A stretch of DNA of 26,057 bases from a virus. Location of the stretch: IMG/VR virus record IMGVR_UViG_3300032770_000088, positions 1 to 26,057 of that record; one strand, written 5' to 3'. Position 1 is the first letter of the stretch, and every line of letters begins with the position of its first letter. Both the position numbers and the translations under genes were made by a program. Positions 22,560 through 26,057 of the stretch are shown here, one piece after another. The notes below the pieces were generated by a model. The model saw only the letters and a list, made by a program, of their open reading frames with translations. It ran no database searches and was not told the origin of the DNA.

Positions 22560-23163
22560 CGCGATCTCCTCCGAACTCGTCGCCTTCCCGGACATGGATC
22601 ACACCCCAGCCCGGCCCACCCTCCCGGTTGCATAGCTGGCTGGACTCGTACTGGTCCGCCAGGTACGGCCACACCTTGTGGACCTGCGCCCGGTGATCGC
22701 TGTCCGACCGGATGTCATGCAGCAGGATCACCCCGCCGGGGCGGACCATCGGCCCGTAATCCGCCAGGTCCGCCAGCACGCCCGCCTCCGAATGGTCCCC
22801 GTCGATCACCAGCGCATCCACCGGGCTGCCCGCCAGCTTGCCCACCAGCCACAGCCGCGACAGCCCGTCGTGGCTGTCACCCATCCGCATCTGCGCGCCG
22901 TAGTCGACCAGCGGCTGCCCCGACCCGCCGGTCTCATACGAGTTGTCCGCGATCGTGATCCCGTACACCCGTTCCGCCAGCGACCGCCAGCAGTACAGGG
23001 TGCCGCCCCGGTCGCAGCCGATCTCCACGATCACGTCATGCGGGTCCAGGCCCGCGATCAGGTCGCGGGCCATCGCCAGCTCCTGCGGGTCCTGCGACGC
23101 GCCGAGCGCCATCGCCTGGTTGATCACCGGGTCCGGGTGCACCCCACCCCACCACGCGGTCAC
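22549..23163 (-). CDS. SAM-dependent methyltransferase, CmcI/Methyltransf_24-like
   Basis: 204 aa from GTG at 23163, which overlaps the preceding small gene by four bases; a longer frame is inside that gene and is rejected. QDPQELAMARDLI, VIVEIGCDRGGTLYCW (SAM motif I), YGITIADNSY, DALVIDGDHSEAGVLADL and YGPMVRPGGVILLHDI are the blocks of cephalosporin-hydroxylase-like / Methyltransf_24 enzymes, which often methylate sugars. With the neighbouring FkbM domain this gives two methyltransferases next to glycosyltransferases. O-methylation of virion glycans is inferred. DNA methylation is less likely because no DPPY/NPPY motif is seen. Confidence 0.85.
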   Translation of the reverse strand: MTAWWGGVHPDPVINQAMALGASQDPQELAMARDLIAGLDPHDVIVEIGCDRGGTLYCWRSLAERVYGITIADNSYETGGSGQPLVDYGAQMRMGDSHDGLSRLWLVGKLAGSPVDALVIDGDHSEAGVLADLADYGPMVRPGGVILLHDIRSDSDHRAQVHKVWPYLADQYESSQLCNREGGPGWGVIHVREGDEFGGDRGGA

Positions 23164-23357
23164 CGCCGCAGCCGATCGGGAACAGGCACGCCGGGCGCGG
23201 CGGCCACATGCAGCGGGTGGCCCAGGTCCCGGCCGCACACGCAGTTCCCCGCCCCCGAGGTGACATCACGGGCGTACACGTGCGGGCGGCCGTACTGCGC
23301 CGGCCCAGGGCCGATCGAGCCCTCCCAGCCGGGGACCGGCTCACGCGGGCCGCTCAC
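23160..23357 (-). CDS. Small Cys-motif protein
   Basis: 65 aa. GTG at 23357 overlaps the GT4-FkbM stop by four bases (GTGA) and its own stop overlaps the methyltransferase start, so it is a true link in the coupled chain. The core is GRPHVYARDVTSGAGNCVCG followed by RDLGHPLH. A CxC with two nearby His could bind a metal. It is too small for an enzyme. I do not recognise the function. Confidence 0.7.
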   Translation of the reverse strand: MSGPREPVPGWEGSIGPGPAQYGRPHVYARDVTSGAGNCVCGRDLGHPLHVAAAPGVPVPDRLRR

Positions 23358-25345
23358 CGCGTGTCGCCCTGCGCCGGGGTGGCGATCACATACGGCGCGG
23401 ACCGGTCAGCGGGCAGCCGCGCCATGAACGGCTTGGGCTCATACCCCAGGCTCACCAGCAGCGAGATCAGCGTCTCATGCTCGTAGTAGCCGTAGATCGA
23501 ATGGTCCTCGATGAACAGGACCGGCTGGAACCGTTTCAGCAGCCCAGCCATCCCAGCCAGCGCCCGCAGGTCGCTGCCTTCCACATCGAGCTTGACCAGA
23601 TCGAGCTGGGGGATACTCGGCCCCTCGTCGTCGTGCAGGCCGAGCAGCAGGTCCAGCGGCGCGGCCTGCACCAGCCCACTGTCCCGTTCCGGGTCCTCCA
23701 GGCCGCCCGGTTCCAGGGTGCGGGTCGACCCGCCGGTCACCCGCTCGTTCGGGTCCTCCAGCGTCAGCCGGGTCATCTCGTCCCACGCGGCGGCCTCGAT
23801 CACCGTCACGTTGGGAACCTCGTTCAGCGCGATGTGGTAGCGCAGCACAGCGGCTGTCGCCGGGTTCGGTTCCACCGCGACCACCTGGCTGGCCTTGCCC
23901 GCCAGCCGCAGCGCCCACCGGCCGATGTGCGCGCCCACGTCCAGCAGCACGCCACCTTCGGGCATCAGGTCATCCAGGACCGGTTCCAGGGTGGCCTCAT
24001 GCTCAACCGCGATCCAGTCGTCGGTGTGGGAGCCGCGTGCCAGCCACCGCATCCCGCCCGCCTCGATCGTCGGCAGCGGGATAGCGTCCAGGTCCGCTGT
24101 GAGGTTCCCCGTCGGCAGTCCCGCCGCGTTGACCTCCAGCTTGCGGCCGGGCGGCCGGACCTTCGCCAGGCCCGCGTACTGCTCCAGCATGTCCAGCGCC
24201 GGCAGCCAGTACTCCGCGAACACCCTGTCCATGTCGTACCCCAGCGCGAACTGCCGCGCCGCGTCCCGGTACTTCGCGGTCAGGTTCTCAGACTGCCCAG
24301 CGGTCCACGCCTTCTCCAGCGCCGCGACGATGCTGCGGGTGAACACCGTCGCCCACCACGCCTGGTCGTCCTCATACCACCAGTCCTGGCACTCAGCCAG
24401 CCACCCCGAGCCGCACACCTCAGGCTGCGCCGAGTTGTCACCCACGATCACAGGTGTGCCGCACGCCTGCGCCTGCAGCGCCGACAGGCCGAACCCCTCA
24501 CCCATGGATGGCTGCAGCAGCACGTCCGCCGTGCCCTCGATCGCCGCGATGTACTCGTCGGGGTACAGGCCGACCCACTGCCGGTAGTCGGAGGAGAAGA
24601 TCACACAGTCCCCGATGCCCAGGTCCGCGATCAGGGGCCGCATGTCGAGACCGAACGCCGACGACGCGAAGCTGTGGATGAACAGCACCGCTTCGGTGTG
24701 CCGCTGGTGGAACGCGGCGAACGCGGCCAGCGCCTCACCCCACGACTTGCGGGCCGGGGCCTTGCCCTTGTTCGCGCCGACCATCACCACCAGGAACGCA
24801 TCGGTGGGCACCTTGATCCGGCGGCGTACCGTGGCGCGCTCCTCGCCGGTCAGCGGCCGGAACTTCGCGGTGTCCACCCCGTGGGGGATGTACACCGGCT
24901 CCATGTTCCGCGCCCGCATCTGCGCCTCACCGAACCGCGACATCGCGAGCGGCTGCGCCCCCGACAGGGCGAAAAACCGCTGATCGCCCACACTCATCGG
25001 GCGGGAGTGGACCGGGGTCCACGCGGCGCACGCCCGGCCCACCACCGCCTCCGGGCCGATCGCCCACGCGTCGTACAGGGTGATGATCAGCCCCGGGTCG
25101 TTCCCGAACCAGTACTCGGCGTGGGCGGGCAGGATGTCGCTGGAGTAGGGCGTCATCCCGCCGGGCAGCATCGTGATCCCGTCCAGCTCCCCGATATGAT
25201 CACCCACCGCCGTCATGCACGACACCGCCACGTCGTACCCGGCTTTGGCGACGCGGGGCACCACCTCGCCGGTCTGATCGCCGTAGCCGGTGAAACTCAG
25301 CGGCTTCGGCGCGTTGGAATGCCACAGGATCGGCTTCCTGGCCAC
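23354..25345 (-). CDS. GT4 glycosyltransferase fused to FkbM-type methyltransferase
   Basis: 663 aa from GTG at 25345 with GGGAGG upstream. Residues ~1-390 are a GT-B, GT4-like transferase: PVYIPHGVDTAKFRP (about 150-164), FLVVMVGANKGK (184-195), and the donor-binding PSMGEGFGLSALQAQACGTP (279-298) with its E-x7-E pattern. Residues ~440-650 are a FkbM-family methyltransferase: GVLLDVGAHIGRWALRLAG (SAM motif I, 465-483), VVAVEPNPATAAVL, LDLVKLDVEGSDLRAL (581-596). A ~50-residue linker joins them. One polypeptide could transfer a sugar and then O-methylate it. It follows the 97-residue gene by 26 bases and is the first large gene after the capsid gene. The acceptor is unknown; a virion protein is likely from context. 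Confidence 0.9.
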   Translation of the reverse strand: MARKPILWHSNAPKPLSFTGYGDQTGEVVPRVAKAGYDVAVSCMTAVGDHIGELDGITMLPGGMTPYSSDILPAHAEYWFGNDPGLIITLYDAWAIGPEAVVGRACAAWTPVHSRPMSVGDQRFFALSGAQPLAMSRFGEAQMRARNMEPVYIPHGVDTAKFRPLTGEERATVRRRIKVPTDAFLVVMVGANKGKAPARKSWGEALAAFAAFHQRHTEAVLFIHSFASSAFGLDMRPLIADLGIGDCVIFSSDYRQWVGLYPDEYIAAIEGTADVLLQPSMGEGFGLSALQAQACGTPVIVGDNSAQPEVCGSGWLAECQDWWYEDDQAWWATVFTRSIVAALEKAWTAGQSENLTAKYRDAARQFALGYDMDRVFAEYWLPALDMLEQYAGLAKVRPPGRKLEVNAAGLPTGNLTADLDAIPLPTIEAGGMRWLARGSHTDDWIAVEHEATLEPVLDDLMPEGGVLLDVGAHIGRWALRLAGKASQVVAVEPNPATAAVLRYHIALNEVPNVTVIEAAAWDEMTRLTLEDPNERVTGGSTRTLEPGGLEDPERDSGLVQAAPLDLLLGLHDDEGPSIPQLDLVKLDVEGSDLRALAGMAGLLKRFQPVLFIEDHSIYGYYEHETLISLLVSLGYEPKPFMARLPADRSAPYVIATPAQGDTR

Positions 25346-25371
25346 ACTGTCCTCCCGGTTCTGGCCTGGGC

Positions 25372-25665
25372 TCAGCTAACGCCGTCGTCGGTGGACGACA
25401 GGATCACCACGCCCAGCGGTTCCGGGGTGTCCACCCCGGGCACCTCCGCGATGTCGCTGTCGTGCGGGCCGCCCGTGTCCACGACCTTGCCCGCGTCGCA
25501 CCGGGACTGCTCAGCCGACTGCGCGGCGTCCATCAGGCCCGCGACGTGCGAGGTGTGCTCGGTGTCAGGGAAGTAGTTGCCCAGCGACTCGTACTCGTCC
25601 ACCGCTGGCTGACCCGGTCCCGACGGGCCGATCGGCTCGGTGGAGCCGCCTGCGCCAACACTCAT
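25372..25665 (-). CDS. Small acidic hypothetical protein after the capsid gene
   Basis: 97 aa from ATG at 25665 with a strong AAAGGAG site; the longer frame to 25935 lies inside the capsid gene. The protein is acidic and polar (PSGPGQPAVDEYESLG, FPDTEHTSHVAGLMDAAQS, a single Cys, VVDTGGPHDSD) and ends in a hydrophobic strand (LGVVILSSTDD). No motif is recognised. Its position directly after the capsid gene and a stem-loop suggests a capsid-associated or assembly protein. Confidence 0.7.
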   Translation of the reverse strand: MSVGAGGSTEPIGPSGPGQPAVDEYESLGNYFPDTEHTSHVAGLMDAAQSAEQSRCDAGKVVDTGGPHDSDIAEVPGVDTPEPLGVVILSSTDDGVS

Positions 25666-25687
25666 GCCGTGCTCCTTTCCAGGCAGG

Positions 25688-25725
25688 CCAGGACCCCGGG
25701 CAGGGAAGCGCTCCCGGGGTCCTGG
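25688..25725 (-). terminator. Perfect 13-bp stem-loop after the major capsid gene
   Basis: Plus-strand CCAGGACCCCGGG (25688-25700), 12-base loop, CCCGGGGTCCTGG (25713-25725) in the gap after the capsid stop at 25745. No U-tract follows on the minus strand. A strong structure just past the capsid gene often helps keep capsid message high relative to downstream genes. Confidence 0.6.
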
Positions 25726-25744
25726 TGCTGCGGGGTTGCTGCGG

Positions 25745-26057
25745 TCAGGCGGTGCCGCCGGTCGCCCAGCGGAACGCGTTCGGGGCGGCGCAGTCCGACC
25801 CGACCCGCCAGTAATAGAACCACCCCTGGTTACCGGACGGCAGGTTCGCCTGCCCGGTGCCGGTGCCCTTGACCAGGGGGTCGAACAGCATCGTGGAACC
25901 GATCCGGTCCACGATGTAGAACTTGCTCCAGTCACCGAACACCCCGGCGGCGGCGGCGATGGCCGTGCCGGTGCCCGGCGTCTGGGTCAGCGACGGCGAC
26001 TCGCGGATCGGCTTCTCCATGAGCTGCGGCGGCTGCCCCTGGCCCAGGTTGGCCCAG
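25745..26057 (-). CDS. Major capsid protein, HK97 family (C-terminal part)
   Basis: Only the last ~103 codons lie in the window; the frame is open to the right edge, so the start is missing (an internal ATG at 26020 is not the real start). GQGQPPQLMEKPIRESPSL, then GDWSKFYIVDRIGSTMLFDP, LPSGNQGWFYYWRVGSD and PNAFRWATGG are the usual C-terminal blocks of HK97-fold capsid proteins, where a loop and the final strand close the A-domain. It forms the icosahedral shell. It is probably preceded outside the window by protease, portal and terminase genes. It would be the main capsid target if glycosylation acts on the shell. Confidence 0.85.
   Translation of the reverse strand, partial: WANLGQGQPPQLMEKPIRESPSLTQTPGTGTAIAAAAGVFGDWSKFYIVDRIGSTMLFDPLVKGTGTGQANLPSGNQGWFYYWRVGSDCAAPNAFRWATGGTA

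Noticed and set aside
23477-25576. 699-codon plus-strand open frame
   Set aside because: It is antisense to the GT4-FkbM gene, Arg/Pro/His-rich and without any recognisable domain; a typical GC-rich shadow frame.
15832-25665. Alternative idea: host polysaccharide or secondary-metabolite gene cluster
   Set aside because: The block is bounded by capsid and connector genes and interleaved with fibre-type genes; no synthase, transporter or host regulator is present.

Overview
The window looks like the late structural and lysis part of a tailed siphovirus (or prophage) of a high-GC actinobacterium. Base composition is strongly GC-rich, GTG starts are common, and the recognisable proteins (HK97-type capsid end, RGRDEYFA-type tail assembly chaperone, lytic-transglycosylase tape measure, actinophage-type holin and lysins) all fit an actinophage, with Streptomyces or a relative as a plausible host. 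No host gene, integrase, tRNA or insertion sequence was found, so lytic phage and prophage cannot be told apart. Every gene I accept is on the minus strand, so transcription runs from the right edge to the left. The many long plus-strand open frames are GC-rich shadows.

In order of transcription (right to left): the C-terminal end of the major capsid protein (25745-26057, cut by the window edge); then an unusually long accessory block (about 25.7 to 15.8 kb) where the head-tail connector would normally follow. The block holds a GT4 glycosyltransferase fused to a FkbM-type methyltransferase, a second methyltransferase, a GT-A glycosyltransferase, several small beta-rich or Cys-rich proteins, a Gp80-like fibre protein, a carbohydrate-binding-like structural protein, and a 653-residue Ala/Ser/Thr/Gly protein with about 18 copies of a ~20-residue repeat. 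The connector/neck and tail-tube genes follow (15832-12888): gp6-like connector, a Cys-containing small protein, likely tail terminator, two small unknowns, and the major tail protein. Next come the tail assembly chaperone with a canonical GGGAAAA -1 frameshift site, a gp10-like protein, a GT17 glycosyltransferase, the tape measure, a Dit-like/polyglycine tail-tip protein and three further minor tail genes. The lysis cassette is at the left end: two small membrane proteins, holin, a YiiX/NlpC-like cysteine peptidase and a second lysin-like hydrolase.

Most genes overlap by 1 or 4 bases (ATGA, GTGA, TGATG), which points to translational coupling in one long message. Six gaps of 50 bases or more exist; five hold strong GC stem-loops without U-tracts and one holds an AT-rich palindrome.

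The most interesting theme is a likely virion glycosylation system: three glycosyltransferases of different families and two methyltransferases lie inside the structural operon, next to a mucin-like Ser/Thr-rich repeat protein and several beta-sandwich appendage candidates. That these enzymes modify the capsid or tail is an inference from position and composition; no acceptor is proven by the sequence.
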